The notes: generated by a model not told the origin, from the letters alone. Positions 1 to 11,102 are shown, counted from the stretch's first letter. The stretch: DNA of 64,000 bases from Prostheceraeus crozeri (GCA_907163375.1 CAJQUW010005346.1:186001-250000), one strand, 5' to 3'. Made by a program: numbers and translations.

Positions 1-9
1 GCACACCCC

Positions 10-363
10 GTGGAGGAAAGAATGTTTTACCCAGTCAATTCACCTGTCATTGACAACTCCCACGAGTACATTATTCAACTGAACAATTTGAAAAACAGCG
101 CCATTGTTCAACTGTTGAACGATTCTATTCGTCTCCATGAACGTCATTTAAATGCTCGCAAACGCATCTTGCACGTGTTGGAAGAGGCATTTAATCAACA
201 CATTCATGAACCCAATCGTACAGATGGCAATGGAGACTACGTGGATGAGACATTGGAAAGCATGCGTGACTTGCTGACTCAAAAGGAAGAGTTTATTGCC
301 CACTTAACCAACCAAAATGCGGACGTCCACGCACGCTACATGAATTTGGTGAACGTCATGTAA
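10..363 (+). CDS. Small helical protein of unknown function, element 1
   Basis: I do not recognise this 117-residue protein. It is predicted to be almost entirely helical, rich in Asn, His, Glu and Leu, with heptad-like stretches around residues 20-60 and 80-105, and it has no Cys motif, signal peptide or membrane segment. An ATG lies at codon 1 (position 10) and another at codon 5, so the start is not certain and could lie left of the window. It is followed 36 bases later by another small gene on the same strand, so it probably belongs to the element's rightward gene series. Confidence 0.5.
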   Translation: MEERMFYPVNSPVIDNSHEYIIQLNNLKNSAIVQLLNDSIRLHERHLNARKRILHVLEEAFNQHIHEPNRTDGNGDYVDETLESMRDLLTQKEEFIAHLTNQNADVHARYMNLVNVM

Positions 364-398
364 ACTAAGTTATGTGGGATAGAGGATGATATACAAGA

Positions 399-794
399 AT
401 GACGTGTCAGTGTGAAATATGTTCAAATCGACGTCAGGACTTTACCAATGTACTGAAATCCCTAAGTTCAGGGATAGGATGTTCGAAAAAGAAAATTAAC
501 CGTCATCTCGATCAATTGCCTGAGGAATATGTCAAGGATATGCAAGCACTCATGAGCAAAATGCGAGAGAATCCAGGGAAATTAACACCTTTACAGCACG
601 AGTTTATTCAATCTTACAAAGGAATTCTCCGCAAATTTGTGAAACCACCCCCTCAAACTCGCAAATACTTGGGTCAAAAACGGAAATTTAACAAGAAACA
701 AACTCCCTTCGCACAAGCCTATGCCATGGCATATCACGATAATCCAGCAGCTTTCAAACAAGCCTTACATGCATCGATCGGTTCCAAACACTAA
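399..794 (+). CDS. Small basic protein with N-terminal Cys motif, element 1
   Basis: This is an unrecognised 131-residue protein. The N-terminus has two closely spaced Cys pairs (CQCEIC, residues 3-8), which could bind a metal. The middle (about 40-75) is helical, and the C-terminal half is rich in Lys, Arg, Gln and Pro. Its overall basic charge would suit DNA binding or a nuclear/virion role, but that is inference. It lies between two other small plus-strand genes, 35 bases after the previous stop and 33 bases before the next start. Confidence 0.5.
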   Translation: MTCQCEICSNRRQDFTNVLKSLSSGIGCSKKKINRHLDQLPEEYVKDMQALMSKMRENPGKLTPLQHEFIQSYKGILRKFVKPPPQTRKYLGQKRKFNKKQTPFAQAYAMAYHDNPAAFKQALHASIGSKH

Positions 795-827
795 GTAAAC
801 CATACCCACGTCATCAACAGCGTCATC

Positions 828-1190
828 ATGGACACTGTTCAATCCATAGCGAACACACTTTCAACAGCCAACGGAGGAGATTTAAAATGTTCACTCATTG
901 GTTCATTCAAAGAAACCCTATCACAATTCTTTACACTCGTCATATTCATTTTGGTTACCCTCTTATCTGGTCGAAAAATGATGAAAGATATCAAAAAACG
1001 TAAAGATAGTGGAAAACCCTTACTCGATGTGGAAGTCGTCAACTATGATATGTCCAAAACACCTATACTCAATCCCACCAAACCGCAAAATGAAATTCCC
1101 ATGAAATCGAACGATTTATCGAAGAGTGTGAATAAGTCACGTTCACACAGTAAAATTCCTATGAAATCAAACGATGTACCGAAGATTTAA
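828..1190 (+). CDS. Small single-pass membrane protein with repeated basic tail, element 1
   Basis: The 120-residue protein has one strongly hydrophobic segment at about residues 34-49 (FFTLVIFILVTLL) followed at once by a Lys/Arg cluster, the layout of a single-pass membrane protein with a basic tail. The tail repeats the motif IPMKSND twice (near residues 90 and 110). At DNA level the same repeat carries on beyond the stop codon into the next 200 bases. The function is unknown. Small membrane proteins are common in Polinton-type elements, but I cannot tie this one to a named family. Confidence 0.5.
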   Translation: MDTVQSIANTLSTANGGDLKCSLIGSFKETLSQFFTLVIFILVTLLSGRKMMKDIKKRKDSGKPLLDVEVVNYDMSKTPILNPTKPQNEIPMKSNDLSKSVNKSRSHSKIPMKSNDVPKI

Positions 1191-1405
1191 AGCTTGATTT
1201 TCCCATGATATCGTTAAAAATACTACGGATTTGATGTGTTATTTTCCCATGATATCAATCGATTCACTGTGACTTTGAAGAACACACTCTGTTACAAATC
1301 CTCGTAAAATCAGGTGATTTATCGAGAATTCTGAGGTACTTTTCCACACCAAATCGACCAATGTTATCGTAAAATGACTCAGCCATTTCCCATGAAATCA
1401 AGCGT
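1095..1405 (+). repeat. Degenerate repeat around CCCATGAAATC, spanning gene end and spacer
   Basis: Variants of the phrase cccatga(a/t)atc occur near positions 1098, 1158, 1202, 1246 and 1389, often followed by cgatttatcg-like sequence. Two copies encode the IPMKSND repeats of the preceding gene, and the others are non-coding. The 400-base spacer 1191-1590 holds no ORF. It contains these repeats and then the promoter of the next gene. Confidence 0.55.
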
Positions 1406-1507
1406 TATCTCGCAAATTTGACCTACAAAAAGGGACAAGTCCCGTACACCACCAAAAATGAATGATTCATCGTGAATTTGACGGAGCACCAATCAGAGCA
1501 CTTGTAT

Positions 1508-1590
1508 GCGTGGGCGTCAACCAATGAGAAGAAATTTTCCCACGATCAACTCTATATAAACTGAGCCATTTCAATCATTTTCATTCAGTC
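1508..1590 (+). promoter_or_regulatory. Promoter with EGR-like site, CCAAT box and TATA box
   Basis: The order is GCGTGGGCG (1508-1516, the textbook EGR/Zif268 consensus), CCAAT (1521-1525) and TATATAAA (1553-1560), then the ATG at 1591. Spacing fits a metazoan RNA polymerase II core promoter with transcription starting about 25-30 bases after the TATA box. The same EGR-like site is repeated upstream of the PolB gene at the other end of the element (18,461 and 18,521). Confidence 0.65.
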
Positions 1591-3103
1591 ATGGGTAAAC
1601 GTACGAACACGTTGGAAGCTCCTCTCGCGAAGAAGGTGAAAGTCACGTATTCGTCAGATACACCGACATCGAAGCCAGTCTTTGTTGAAGCGACGGAACC
1701 CTATTTCCATACGAATGGGAAAGCCGAGAAGAACTACCTTACCAAGGCACATACACAGTTGGAGCCTCTGTCCATCACACGTCTGGTATTAGGCAAGAAA
1801 TGGGGTATCACTGGATATTATCCCATTCGCGGAGAGAATGCGATGATGGATGTGATGGATTGGCAATCACGACGAGACATCTCAAAACTCGTGTTTGCCA
1901 CGGGATTTTATGGATGGCGTGCACAAACATACAATGACGCTGGGTACGGTTCCGATCAACTCTCCTCCCTCTTCATCATTTCTCAAGCCGTCTCACGCGA
2001 TCTGGAGACGTTGGAAGATGCGATACAATCCCTCTACAAACAAGTCCAACCCGAATCTGCCTACAACCTCACCTCCTGTCTCGGTTATGTACACAAGAAA
2101 TCGGCCTACGACAGTGTCTTTATGAAGCTGAAGCAGGACACACCCATCTTCCTGATGAAGGAGAATGGAAAGAACAAGAAGGTTAGTTTGGCCACTCTTG
2201 GACATCTTCTTTCCAATCTCAAGGCGAATACCTTCCTTCAAGCAAATACCATCTTCCGCGTCACAGGCATATACTGTAATCCACAGACAAAGACTCTGAA
2301 ACTGTGTTTTACTGTGGATCAAATCCAAGTCCGTATCAAACAGGTGGAGGAATGTCAGAGCACAGCGGTGGAGGAAAAGAAGAAGACAAAGCCGACACTC
2401 GATATAAAGAAGGCATACATTCCCTCCAGTGGTTTATTTAATCTGATACACATGGTGCAACCTAAACAGGACATTGATTGGGAGGAACTCAAACACTTTA
2501 TAGATGATCTCGATCATCTATCCCAATCAGAGGGTGACAGCGATGTACTTATGAGACAAAAGGAGGATGAGATGACAAGCATGCTTTCTCAGAGGTGGAG
2601 TGTTCAACCCACGGAGGAGGAGGATTGGAGGAGGATGCGGACGGACTATGCCAAGGCGCAAGCACTCGGCGTGTACATTCGCATCCAGGAAGAGTGCATA
2701 TCTTTGACGGTGATCAAATACAAGCCGAGAAATGGATCAATCGATTCCTCGAAATGTTCAAGGATATGGTGGAACACAATCAGGAGAGTCAGTGGTATGT
2801 GTCATCCTCATGGTACAAAGCAGGACAGTGTGTCAATGAGAAGTGGTCTGTGTTGAACTATATTGAACATTATTTCATTGTGCGTAGTGCCTACGAAATC
2901 CATCGTCGCGCCTTTCCAACATGTTGAAGGAAGCATTTGCACGGTACAATATGAATCCTCTTACCAATGACATGGAAAGGACATTGATGAGTGAAATGGT
3001 GACTGCTCTTGAAAACTCACTCTTTAAGACATGTACACGTGGACGTTTTATTCCACCTCTTCTTTATTCTGGAAATGATTCTATGTTCTGGAAACAATTT
3101 TAA
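1591..3103 (+). pseudogene. Unknown early-type gene with nuclear-localisation-like N-terminus, two frameshifts
   Basis: A 421-codon reading frame starts at the ATG 31 bases after a TATA box. Residues 10-18 (APLAKKVKV) look like a nuclear localisation signal. The body is mixed alpha/beta with no motif I recognise. The coherent protein sequence leaves frame 1 near 2690, continues in frame 3 to about 2920, then in frame 2 to the stop at 3103, so two indels break a gene of about 500 codons. Having its own EGR/CCAAT/TATA promoter suggests expression apart from the structural genes. A DNA-binding or replication accessory role is possible but only inferred from promoter type and position. Confidence 0.6.
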
Positions 3104-3159
3104 GTTATGTTTAATACATGATGCATGGAATATATGTCTGACATTTATGATTCGACAAG

Positions 3160-4332
3160 ATGGATTTCCGTTTAGAGAATGACTCATCCATGATTGTCTC
3201 GGGTCCTAGTAAATCGGGAAAGTCCACGTTTGTGGCGAATATGATCAAGAACCGTCATACTTTATTTAAAAAGCCCATTCGTAAAGTCTGGTGGTATTAT
3301 GGGATAGAAAGTCCATTTCATAAAGAGTTACAAGATGTGATCTTGAAAATGGGTGTCCCTACCCAAGATGATTTTGATCAATTGCAAGAAAATGATTTAA
3401 TTATTCTCGATGATTTACAACAGGAATCTCAAAACAATGAAACTGTTACGGGATTATTTTTAAGAGGATCTCATCATAAACGGTTTTTCGCAGTGCAAAT
3501 CACACAGTATTTGTATGGTGATAAAGAACAACGTATTTGTAATGGCAATGTCCATTATTTGGTCGCGTTCAATAATCCGAGAAATCAACAACAATTGGCT
3601 CAATTCATGGGGAAAATGCTCCCAAAAGGCAATATGAGCGTCGTGCATGATATGTTAACGACATTGGTTCAAAAGTATGGGAATTATGCCTACCTCTTTA
3701 TTGATTTCACTACAAATTGTCCGTTTGAGTACCGATTTCGCACCAACTTATTTAATCCACCTATGATTGTGTTTAAGTTAAGCAAAAGACCCAATAAAAC
3801 GAAAATGGACTTTAGTGAATTAGTAGTGGTTCCCAAATCTGACATGAATGAACACACCGGTGGCGGACAGCAAATGGGTGGTGGTGACAGTACCCAACTG
3901 ATGTCGACCATGTTACAACGTCAAGCGGAAGATCAGAGGGTGAGAAACATGATGATGACTCCTCAACAAGCCCATCTTGACCGTATTGCACGAGATATTG
4001 TGCGTCACCATCCTACCGCCAATAAGATTGCTGCATGGAACGCTCGGTTGTATTTGTTCGATAAAGTTCGTCGCCAATTTTTCAATTTGGACGATGATCG
4101 TGGGAAGAGATTGGAAAAAACAACACATCCTCCGCTCACTCACGCCGCAAAACCTCCACTCACTCACGTCGCAGATTCACCCGTCCTCAAGAGATCGAAA
4201 GGGAAAGTCGTCAAACCTTCTGTTGTCACATCTCCCAGGACCAAGCGTTCTCCATTGAAATCGACCATCAATACTCGTTTAAGTAAAAAAGGAGTTCTTG
4301 AATTGGGATCCTATGGCTCACCATTCAAGTAA
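3160..4332 (+). CDS. FtsK/HerA-type genome-packaging ATPase
   Basis: This is the motor expected to pump DNA into capsids. Walker A is GPSKSGKST (residues 15-23), Walker B is LIILDDL (80-86), and a downstream Gln-rich strand (about 118-122, QITQY) fits the sensor position of A32-like packaging ATPases. The core ends near residue 210. The remaining 180 residues are an unusual extension: a Gly-rich patch (about 228-245), a helical block, and a basic Pro/Thr/Lys tail with a repeated PLTHAA/PLTHVA motif. Typical Polinton ATPases are about 200-250 residues, so this one is long. Its stop codon overlaps an ATG (4332-4334) that leads only to a short frame. The integrase follows downstream. Confidence 0.85.
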   Translation: MDFRLENDSSMIVSGPSKSGKSTFVANMIKNRHTLFKKPIRKVWWYYGIESPFHKELQDVILKMGVPTQDDFDQLQENDLIILDDLQQESQNNETVTGLFLRGSHHKRFFAVQITQYLYGDKEQRICNGNVHYLVAFNNPRNQQQLAQFMGKMLPKGNMSVVHDMLTTLVQKYGNYAYLFIDFTTNCPFEYRFRTNLFNPPMIVFKLSKRPNKTKMDFSELVVVPKSDMNEHTGGGQQMGGGDSTQLMSTMLQRQAEDQRVRNMMMTPQQAHLDRIARDIVRHHPTANKIAAWNARLYLFDKVRRQFFNLDDDRGKRLEKTTHPPLTHAAKPPLTHVADSPVLKRSKGKVVKPSVVTSPRTKRSPLKSTINTRLSKKGVLELGSYGSPFK

Positions 4333-4518
4333 TGGCAACGGCAGCCGCGCCAATTGCCTCTTCATTCTTATCACGTATCTTTGGGCGTTGTTGCGGCCAA
4401 GGCAACGCAGACGACAGCGCAGAGACATAGTACACCATCACGGCGAGCTTTAATTGTTGTTCCAACGGGAATACCGCCTATCTTCAACCCCCACGTCAAT
4501 GCCAAGCAGATTGTGTCG

Positions 4519-5565
4519 ATGGAGGACGTGTTGCACAAGATTTATTACAATCCCAAACATCCCGCTGGCTACGGAAGCGTCAATGCACTTGCTGCTGCTT
4601 CACATTATTCAAAAACAAAAGTCAAACAATGGTTAATGCGTCAACCGACCTACACCCTTCGCAAATCTCGATTGCATCGTATTAAGCCCTTGCACCCGTA
4701 TCGTGTACGCGGTCCGGAAATTCAATTTCAAGCGGATATTGTCGATTATCAAAAGTATGCACAGCATAATCGTGGCTACAAGTATATTCTCATGGTGATG
4801 GACATCTTTACACGCAAAGCCTGGGCATTCCCTCTCAAGACCAAGAGTGCCAAAGAAGTGTCGGGGGTTTTAGAAGCCATTTTCGCAACCATTCCCACCC
4901 CGCAACGCCTACAAACGGATCAAGGACGTGAATTTTATAACCAACCGGTGAAAGAAGTCTTGGACAAGCACGCTATTGAATTGTTTTCCATCTACAGTCC
5001 CTATAAATGTGCCCATGTCGAACGATTGAACCGTACTGTCAAGAATAAATTGGAACGTATCTTTACAGCCACCAATAACAAGAATTGGGTGGATTATATC
5101 GCAGATGTCATGTATGCATACAATCACAGCACCCATTCATCCACAGGTTTCACCCCGATGGATGTGAATGCCTCCAATACCGAGGAAGTGAAACGAAACC
5201 ATGCGAAACGTCTCCGACAAAACTATAAAAAGTTTGCAGTCCCGGGGAAGTCTATTCCTGAGGGAGCACGTGTACGTATTTCACGTGAGAAAGGAACGTT
5301 TGGACGGGGGTATGAAGCGACTTGGTCGACGGAAGAGTTCACTGTCTCCAACATTCTCAAGAACCCCCATGGTACCAAAATGTACAAGATCAAAGACTTG
5401 AGTGGAGAAGAGATCAAAGGATCCTTTTATGCTCAGGAATTACAAGTGATTCATCGGGAGGAAGAAGTATATCAAGTGGACAAAGTGCTCAAGACCCGAC
5501 GTCGGAATGGGCGTACAGAATATTTTGCGCACTGGCAAGGTTATCCGGCCTCGATGAACTCATGA
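4519..5565 (+). CDS. Retroviral-type (DDE) integrase with truncated chromodomain
   Basis: The protein is expected to cut and join element ends to host DNA. From the first in-frame ATG (4519) it has 348 residues. The N-terminus resembles other Polinton integrases. The rve core shows Asp73 (QADIVD), Asp134 (LQTDQGREF) and Glu168 (HVERLNRT). A C-terminal chromodomain starts near residue 315 and reaches EYFAHWQGYPASMNS, then stops at a TGA (5563-5565). In this fold a Trp is normally found just there, and the same frame stays open for some codons afterwards, so a TGG-to-TGA nonsense change is likely. Chromodomains guide some Polinton and chromovirus integrases to marked chromatin. Frame 4354-4518 is open but lacks an ATG. 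Confidence 0.9.
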   Translation: MEDVLHKIYYNPKHPAGYGSVNALAAASHYSKTKVKQWLMRQPTYTLRKSRLHRIKPLHPYRVRGPEIQFQADIVDYQKYAQHNRGYKYILMVMDIFTRKAWAFPLKTKSAKEVSGVLEAIFATIPTPQRLQTDQGREFYNQPVKEVLDKHAIELFSIYSPYKCAHVERLNRTVKNKLERIFTATNNKNWVDYIADVMYAYNHSTHSSTGFTPMDVNASNTEEVKRNHAKRLRQNYKKFAVPGKSIPEGARVRISREKGTFGRGYEATWSTEEFTVSNILKNPHGTKMYKIKDLSGEEIKGSFYAQELQVIHREEEVYQVDKVLKTRRRNGRTEYFAHWQGYPASMNS

Positions 5566-5590
5566 GTGACAGACTTAGAACCTCTAGGTA

Positions 5591-8500
5591 ATGTACGCCG
5601 CTATTGATTTTGTAATCATGCAGGAACTGCATGAGGAACAACATGTGTACTTGTTGAGCAATACTCAACCCCATTTGTATGACAATAAAGCCAATCATTT
5701 CTTTACACGACTGGAAAATCCACTTTTTATTCCTAAAGGAGAAACATGGGAAGTAGGCTTGAAAGAGTTTGGGTATGTGAATAATGTGGATACGATTCCC
5801 GAAGATTGTTATATTACCGTGGGGAAAATGGTGGATACGAAAGATTTGAAGACCTATTTGCCTTATTATACGATGGAAGGGACCAATGTGGTCCGTCATC
5901 ACACCATTTTTGAATTCGATGAGGAAGTGAAAAGAGTACCCATGATCACAGCGTTGGAATTATATATACGCCGTACCATTTCCAACATGATGACTGTCAC
6001 GACACATCCATCCTACTTGTATTATGGATGCAATAGCATAGAGGAAGCAGATGTCTATGTGATTGACATTGTCCCATTTTCCCTGTTTCAAATCAAGGAA
6101 TTCTCCGCATTTCATTACGTCCTTGTGTTTTCCCCTCATTTGGCGGCCTCACTCTTATTGGAAAAATGTGCTATCATTTATCGTTGAAGGATGTCATTCG
6201 GATCCATACACGTCTCTCCATTCATCGAAAGGAATGTGACGTAAAGAAATATCCCGCCCATGACTATTGGTTCAGTGTGATTTCCTTACACCGCTGTCAT
6301 TTTGCCAAACATGGGATTGAAAGGTTGTTGGGAAATGAAATCTCAGTGCTCAATTTATTCAAACAATTAGAATGGTTTGGTGTGGGGAAATTAGTGTTTC
6401 ATTCGTCCAACAGTTTGTCCTTTCATGTGAAGCATGCTTTCAATTATACATTGTCTGCTATGGATTATGGGATCCTCTCCGAATTGCAGAAAATAGCCAC
6501 TGTTGACATGGCTCCCCCAGTGACCTATAAGGATATACAACCCCTGAGTGATGATACGACACGTGCTGTGTGGATGTGGACCGATACCTTTGTGAGCTCT
6601 CTCAAACGCAATGCAAAGGCACCTCCTATTCCAAGAGGGCATATAGGCCTGTTTCATAATCTTCGCATCCTTCTTCCTAAACTGGGACAGTTGATGAAAG
6701 CAGTGAGAATGTATCAACACACCTTTTTCCGATTGCAACATTTGGCCTCTAAAAAATGGTTTGTTTTACCAACACACACCATGAAAAATCAATTTATTTT
6801 CCCAGTGGAGTTCCTAAATCCACTCACCCCAAAAGATCGTGAAAAGGAGTATCAAAATCCCAAGAAAAAACATGTGCCATGGTTCCGTATTGATCAATTG
6901 TATGACAAGATTAATACACAGTTACACAAGATCGATCCTACCATCAATAAAGCCGATGCTCCTAATTTAGTCACCACCCGTTTCTTGTATACCTATATCA
7001 ACACACTGAATGCAAAGTACCGCAACATGATGCGAATCCTACGTCAACACAAGATGGAAGGTGTTTTAGTCTCTAAACGATTCGGAGCCAAGAAGCGATT
7101 GTTTGATACTGTCTTATTGAAAAATTTTCGAAAATCGATTCAAAAGGAACAAGCCACAAAACGGCCCATCATTCATCATTTAGTTCATTCCCATCTTAAA
7201 GATGGGAAAGAAAATGTATTGGCCAGTTGTGCGGATATGCAGCATGAAACGGGACAACATGCACTTCCCTTCACATCTGCGGAAAAGTATCATATCTACA
7301 ACACTTATAATGTATTTGCCTATCATAGTTTGGTGGATTTGATGGAGATGTATGGGAATATTCTCCATGAATTTGAAGTGAAACAGGAACGGTTGACAAC
7401 GTTAAGAAGGAGGGTGAAAGAATTCAAACCCACTGCAGGAACTGATCATCTTGACGAGATCGTTCGTGAACGAGATAGGGTGAATGAAGAAGTGACTGTG
7501 TTGACATCGGATCTTTGTCAATTAACCAAGGAGAACAAACTGTTATTTTATGTGTCTAGACCTGAATCGTTTTATTACAAGAATGTAGAGAGTGATAAGA
7601 CGTGGAGTTCTATCGTCCCCACAGTTTATTATTCGTTGGAAACCTATTTGAATACCATCTTCCCCGCCTCCATGACATGGACCATCACATCCTTGTTCTA
7701 TCATTATGAACTGACCATCGATGGCACGGAGGATATGGAAATCAAGATGGAGCATCAATCTAAAGCCTATGAGATTTTCAAAGCAGAACAAGTGGCTACC
7801 TACGTGTGGGACGAATGGATCTTGGAAATCCCCCTCAGCACGATTCATGTTCCCTCCTTTATCCTTCAGAAACAAACCATGAAATTGGACGCTCTCTTTG
7901 AAAAGAAGAGTTTCCCCTATGCATTGAATGGGACCCATGTCTTGCATCGAAACGGAAAACCGACACAACAGTAAAAGACCGAGGATAAGAAGCATCCCAA
8001 TATTCTCAACATCAAACATGGTGACTCTTTTGAGATGTTTCATACCCTATCTCATATTCCTAGTCCATTACGATTCAATTTACCCACGAAATACTATACC
8101 CTCTAATCCATTGTGCACGCTTTCAATCAAGCCATCCCCCTGTCTGATCTGGTGTGGGTGACGTATACCACAGTAGGCGTCTTTTACGTGCTTCACTTTA
8201 AAATCGTGGAAGGGTATTGGTTGAAAATCAATCCCCCACAACTCTGGCAACACATGTTGAATCATAGTTATGAATATGGTATGTTCACCTATCATGAACA
8301 AACCTGTATACACTCGGAAACGCCGGAACATTGTTCTGCAAGTTACCGTCGGTATCAACAACGTCCAAAACATGTCACCCATGGGATGACATTACACATC
8401 TATGGTTTACCAGAATATGCCTTTGATTATGCCAAAGGATGGAACCACACCCTCGACACCCTCTTCCCATGGAAAGGGAAGGAATTGGATCGCTTGTTTC

Positions 8501-9456
8501 AGAAATCCTATTTCCCTTATGCTTACGAATCGAAAGAGCTGTTGGCCAATACGTGTTTACAATCCTACTTGTTTGGAGATAGACTCTCTGATAAGAAATT
8601 GTATTCACCCGCTGTCGCGTATCAAGAAGGATCCAACCTGAAAGTCTGCAAAGATAGATTGACTTCCTTTATTGGATGGTTCAGTGAGGATATGCAAAGG
8701 CTCATGACGACCATGATGGAACGCTGGCAAGAAAACATGTTTTATCTAATGGATGGTATGGTGTTGGGAGTGGATGTGGGAAAACAAGATATTCAATCGG
8801 TGATGGTGAATACAAATCCCACACCTCGCCCTTTTCTTCATCTCTATAGCAAGACCATGAAACCGTTGCACATCTATGACCACATGATTCGGCAAGGTTA
8901 CATCAACCCCACCCTGGACATTTCTACCTCGTTTCATCGCATCCTCATTCCTAAAGGGAGTTATACCTTGGAAGGATTCTTTTCCAAACTTCAGGTGAAT
9001 TTACAGGCGTGAACTGATGTATCCCTCTCTCTCTCGAAAGATCATTATTTGACGGTGAAAACCGCGGAACATGCCTTTATTGATTTTGGAGAAGCGTTGA
9101 GTTATCGTATAGGTCTACCCCAATCCTATTATGGACCCAATACACAGATGACAACACTCTCTCCCCTCAGCATGACCCCCAATTCCTTCAACATTATCGT
9201 CTATTGTAATATTGTAGCGGAAAGTATTGTGGGTGGACAACGTGAACAAATCTTGAAAATTCACCCCATTGAAGAGAAACAACGTTTGAGGGAAATGGTG
9301 TCGTATGAAGTGTCCAATATTGATTATTACCCCATTTTTACATCAGCTATTGATGAGATTGAAATTCAGTTGCGTTGTGATGATGGCGAATTTATTCCGA
9401 TTCATGAAGGACGATCCCATTTCAAACTCCATCTCCGCCGTAAGATGACTAGGTAA
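5591..9456 (+). pseudogene. Giant penton-like minor capsid protein, broken by one frameshift and three stops
   Basis: The first 70 residues (VYLLSNTQPHLYDNKANHF and following) align by eye with the start of the next gene. The last 130 residues (from about 9060, including FNIIVYCNIV and HFKLHLRRK) align with its end. Between them lies an extra block of roughly 900 codons not present in that paralogue. Frame changes once near 6170-6187; after that one frame runs to 9456, interrupted by stops at 7972-7974, 8104-8106 and 9010-9012. The insert contains a diverged internal repeat (LDALFEKKSFPYAL near 7890 and LDRLFQKSYFPYAY near 8490). A vertex or spike role is inferred from homology to penton-like proteins. 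An intact version would be about 1,290 residues, far larger than usual. Confidence 0.6.
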
Positions 9457-9480
9457 TTGGATACAGAGTGACACTCAACC

Positions 9481-10389
9481 ATGCATGAGGAAGCGATTCA
9501 CTTGTTGAGTAATGCTCAGCCCAATTTGTTTCCTGAAAATAGAGCCAATCATTTCAAAAATCGTTTGGTTCCTTCCATCCCCATGGTCAATGGGGATCAA
9601 TGGGAAGCAGGTATCTCCGTCGTCAACTTCATCAATACCCTTCAGACATTACCCGTAGATGTCAGCTTTAGTGTGGGGACATTGAAGGATCATCCTGAGA
9701 CGATTCCGACCGTCTATACGTCCTCTATCATTCCCATCAAAACGGATTCACCGCGAGGAGAGCAAGGTAAACAGGGAGAGCAAGGCAAACAAGGTGAACA
9801 AGGCAAACAAGGCAAACAAGGCAAACAAGACAAACAAGGCAAACAGGGAGACCAAGGCATGTTTACGCGCTTCAACATTCCACGCGGTATTTATTCGGAT
9901 AAGACGTTGATGCAGTGTTTGAATCAGAATCGACACCATGGACACAATTTCCACTTTTCTATCACTACATTGGCGTCTCATGTCCATGTTGTCTCAGTGG
10001 TCGTACCCCCACACTACAGTATGAAACCCCATCCTTTGCTCAAAGACATTTTTGGGTTTAAAACAGACTTACTCACCTCCTCACAGCAAGCGACTGCCCC
10101 TTTGAATTTGAATGCCTTTACCTACAATATTCTACTGTATTGTAATATTGTAGGCTATTATTATGTAGGGGGTATGAAAACAAACTGTATGTGTGTGATT
10201 CCCTACACGGGGAAAGATTATGGAGATAGTATTCATCATGAATTCCAGAATGTCACCTATCTCCCTGTGAAAAGTCAACATGTGCAAGATATTGAAATCA
10301 AACTCATGTCGGATGAAGGTCATCCCATCGCTATGACAGACGGACGGTCCTATGTAAAAATGCATCTTCGACGTCGCGCAATTAAGTAA
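9481..10389 (+). CDS. Penton-like minor capsid protein with collagen-like insert
   Basis: This intact 302-residue protein belongs to the same family as the preceding gene and the 262-residue penton-like protein of Polinton 2. Shared features are the N-terminal [11 protein letters not shown] motif, a beta-rich middle with [13 protein letters not shown], and the C-terminal block [11 protein letters not shown] to YVKMHLRRR. Between residues about 94 and 127 there are eleven or so Gly-Xaa-Gln triplets (GEQ, GKQ, GDQ), a collagen-like stretch likely to form a flexible or trimeric stalk. It starts 24 bases after the previous reading frame. A vertex position is inferred from Polinton penton homologues (single jelly-roll). 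Confidence 0.7.
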   Translation: MHEEAIHLLSNAQPNLFPENRANHFKNRLVPSIPMVNGDQWEAGISVVNFINTLQTLPVDVSFSVGTLKDHPETIPTVYTSSIIPIKTDSPRGEQGKQGEQGKQGEQGKQGKQGKQDKQGKQGDQGMFTRFNIPRGIYSDKTLMQCLNQNRHHGHNFHFSITTLASHVHVVSVVVPPHYSMKPHPLLKDIFGFKTDLLTSSQQATAPLNLNAFTYNILLYCNIVGYYYVGGMKTNCMCVIPYTGKDYGDSIHHEFQNVTYLPVKSQHVQDIEIKLMSDEGHPIAMTDGRSYVKMHLRRRAIK

Positions 10390-10415
10390 TTGTCTTTTCC
10401 CAAGCACATCAAGAC

Positions 10416-11066
10416 ATGATGACAAATCTCTTTTTAATCCGTAACCGAAAACATTCCTCTGGACGATTGTTTGGAAGAGGTTCATTTATGCAACGAGGAG
10501 GATGGAATAAAGTGATTGGACAGAAAACACGCATGATTAGACCGCGTGTCACTGGTGTCAAGAAATCATCCATCCGTCTGCCCAAATTACTCAAAAAGAG
10601 AGTTCCCAGAAAAACATCTCGAAACCCATCTCGACAACCCTCTCGAAAACCCTCTCGAAAAGCATCGCGAAAAGCATCGCAAAAAACATCGCAAAAAGGA
10701 CTTGTACATACGGTACAGAAAACGTTGGGAAAATCGTTGCGTACGACGGAGTTTCTCAATTCTGCGAAACAAGCTGTCACAGATGCTGTCAGCTCTACCG
10801 CACAAGAAGGAGTTCACCGTCTCAAAAAGGGTGTGAAAGCGCTCGCCAAACGCACCTTACAGACTGCTCCCGAACGTGTTGTAGAAGCTATTCAAAATAA
10901 AGTGAGTCGGAAACGCATCTTCACGGATGAAGAAGGGGATAGGGTGGAAGCACCTGCTCCTAAACGTCGTCGTGGTCATGTGGACATTGCCCATCATACG
11001 AAATGGGGGAAAGGAAGTTTGATGGGGCGTTATCGCGGAGGTGCTAAACAACGCATGCTCTTTTAA
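10416..11066 (+). CDS. Highly basic core-like protein
   Basis: The 216-residue protein is very rich in Arg, Lys and Ser. Residues about 68-92 are a tandem (SRK/Q-P/A)n repeat resembling protamine or adenovirus core proteins, and there is a second basic patch (APKRRRGH) near residue 185. A helical, Ala-rich middle (about 105-165) separates them. It sits between the penton-like gene and the major capsid gene, where DNA viruses of this group often encode core or cement proteins. DNA condensation inside the capsid is inferred from composition only. Overlapping ORFs on both strands here are artefacts of the repeat. Confidence 0.6.
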   Translation: MMTNLFLIRNRKHSSGRLFGRGSFMQRGGWNKVIGQKTRMIRPRVTGVKKSSIRLPKLLKKRVPRKTSRNPSRQPSRKPSRKASRKASQKTSQKGLVHTVQKTLGKSLRTTEFLNSAKQAVTDAVSSTAQEGVHRLKKGVKALAKRTLQTAPERVVEAIQNKVSRKRIFTDEEGDRVEAPAPKRRRGHVDIAHHTKWGKGSLMGRYRGGAKQRMLF

Positions 11067-11102
11067 GAACTAAGCAATCTTGGGAAATCAGTCCCATCGA
11101 GC

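Noticed and set aside
10546-10836. Long overlapping ORFs on both strands across the basic gene
   Set aside because: The SRKP/SRKA repeat opens all frames; only the frame at 10,416-11,066 has coherent ends and context.
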